Source of the DNA: Lachnospiraceae bacterium
GTDB taxonomy: Bacteria > Bacillota_A > Clostridia > Lachnospirales > Lachnospiraceae
NCBI GenBank assembly: GCA_009774655.1
Contig: VSOD01000050.1
Span: 1 to 15,292 of the forward strand
Direction: 5' to 3'
Length of the DNA: 15,292 nt
A program made the translations under genes and the position numbers. Of this stretch, positions 14,826-15,292 are shown piece after piece. How positions within the stretch are numbered: the stretch's first letter is position 1; every line of letters starts with the position of its first letter. Below the pieces are notes generated by a model. The model was not told the origin of the DNA, made no database searches, and saw only the letters and a program-made list of their open reading frames with translations.

Positions 14826-14919
14826 AATTATTTTCCTTTCTGTCGCTTGTGTTTTGTGATCGGACGCCGGTGATACGTTCTGTTTAACATGTATAAAATG
14901 AAGTTTTCTGACAAATCCA

Positions 14920-14935
14920 TGCAGGAAAACCTGCA
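14920..14935. repeat. Small hairpin in the aroC leader
   Basis: TGCAGG (14920-14925) and CCTGCA (14930-14935) around four bases. On the aroC transcript this is a 6-bp stem with a UUUU loop close to the predicted 5' end, at about 14949. It may stabilise the leader RNA; no T run follows. Confidence 0.5.
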
Positions 14936-14955
14936 CATATTAAATAGTACACGTT

Positions 14956-14984
14956 ATTATATTTTTCGAGTCGAAATAACACAA
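14956..14984 (-). promoter_or_regulatory. Predicted aroC promoter (minus strand) with a spacer palindrome
   Basis: On the minus strand: TTGTGT (14984-14979), 17-base spacer, perfect TATAAT (14961-14956). TTTCGAGTCGAAA (14964-14976), a palindrome with a single central base, fills most of the spacer and could be a repressor site. Upstream, an alternative extended -10, TGGTATGAT (minus strand, TATGAT at 15013-15008), is weaker because no good -35 was found. Confidence 0.65.
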
Positions 14985-15292
14985 GTAATTGTTGTTTCCT
15001 GTATTTTATCATACCACATCTAGTGTCGGTCTGTATATGGCTAATTTATCGACAATTCAAGGGATTTTGTCGATTTTTTCAGGGAAAATTAACGAGGACA
15101 AAGGTCGCGGACCGAGGCGTCTGCACCGTATTTTCCTGCGGATCAAAAAGTGGTAAAAATTTTCAAAAAATTATAAAAGGATTTACATAAAAAAGGTGTA
15201 CAAATAAATTTTATGTGTTATTATGTTAAATAGCAATTGTATTTTGTATAAAATATAAATTTGACTTGCAAAAGCACAGTAGATTGAGGACC
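14985..15292. other. AT-rich intergenic region at the right edge
   Basis: No gene is seen here. The stretch has stop codons in all frames and changes to AT-rich composition after about 15140. It holds the inverted repeat at 15048-15074, a second imperfect inverted repeat CAGG(G)AAAAT (15080-15089) with ATTTTCCTG (15130-15138) enclosing a GC-rich piece with GGTC-GCG-GACC, and possible rightward promoter elements: TTTACA (15182-15187), 17 bases, TAAATT (15205-15210). A late TTGACT (15261-15266) could be the -35 of a second promoter. It is probably the regulatory region of a plus-strand gene beyond the window. Confidence 0.5.
15048..15079 (+). terminator. Terminator-like inverted repeat with no matching gene
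   Basis: ATCGACAA (15048-15055) and TTGTCGAT (15067-15074), a perfect 8-bp stem with an 11-base loop, followed by TTTTTT (15074-15079). It has the form of a weak intrinsic terminator on the plus strand, but no plus-strand gene ends before it. Confidence 0.45.

Overview
The window looks like chromosomal housekeeping and accessory DNA from a low-to-moderate G+C Firmicute, most likely a Lachnospiraceae-type anaerobic Clostridium relative. The evidence is purine-rich AGGAGG-type ribosome sites before most genes, a tyrosine T-box leader, an EFR1-type flavodoxin/ferredoxin protein, a sigma/anti-sigma pair of the zf-HC2 kind, and a GH25 lysozyme with SH3 repeats. No phage, transposon, CRISPR or tRNA signal was seen. 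All family names come from reading motifs by eye; no database search was possible.

Layout, left to right. (1) 1-1687: the C-terminal end of an ECF sigma factor, its membrane anti-sigma factor, and an EFR1-family ferredoxin, all on the plus strand. (2) 1684-2464: a monocistronic unit for an unrecognised 219-aa protein, with its own promoter and a perfectly palindromic terminator. (3) 2478-3335, minus strand: MetF (methylenetetrahydrofolate reductase), transcribed divergently from (4) 3524-5588, a MoxR-type AAA+ ATPase followed by a VWA-domain protein with an altered MIDAS motif. (5) 5706-8970: an AraC-type regulator followed by a GH42 beta-galactosidase, probably a local regulator/target pair. 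(6) 8966-11743: a 16-bp tandem repeat running into a consensus promoter, a Tyr T-box leader, tyrS, and a DRE-TIM aldolase of unknown substrate. (7) 11730-13735: a promoter inside the end of the aldolase gene, a long leader with a diverged duplicated element, and a membrane-anchored GH25 lysozyme. (8) 13725-14825, minus strand: aroC (chorismate synthase), convergent with the lysozyme gene, sharing the terminator hairpin and driven by a good promoter at 14956-14984. (9) 15000-15292: AT-rich intergenic DNA with inverted repeats and a possible rightward promoter for a gene beyond the window.

Functionally, tyrS and aroC both concern aromatic amino acids but lie in separate transcription units. The MoxR-VWA pair, the AraC-GH42 pair and the sigma/anti-sigma pair each form small two-gene modules. 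I do not see a clearly new multi-gene system. The least explained items are the MoxR-VWA pair with its degenerate MIDAS, the orphan 219-aa protein, the duplicated element in the lysozyme leader, the 16-bp repeats next to the tyrS promoter, and the structured AT-rich DNA at the right edge.
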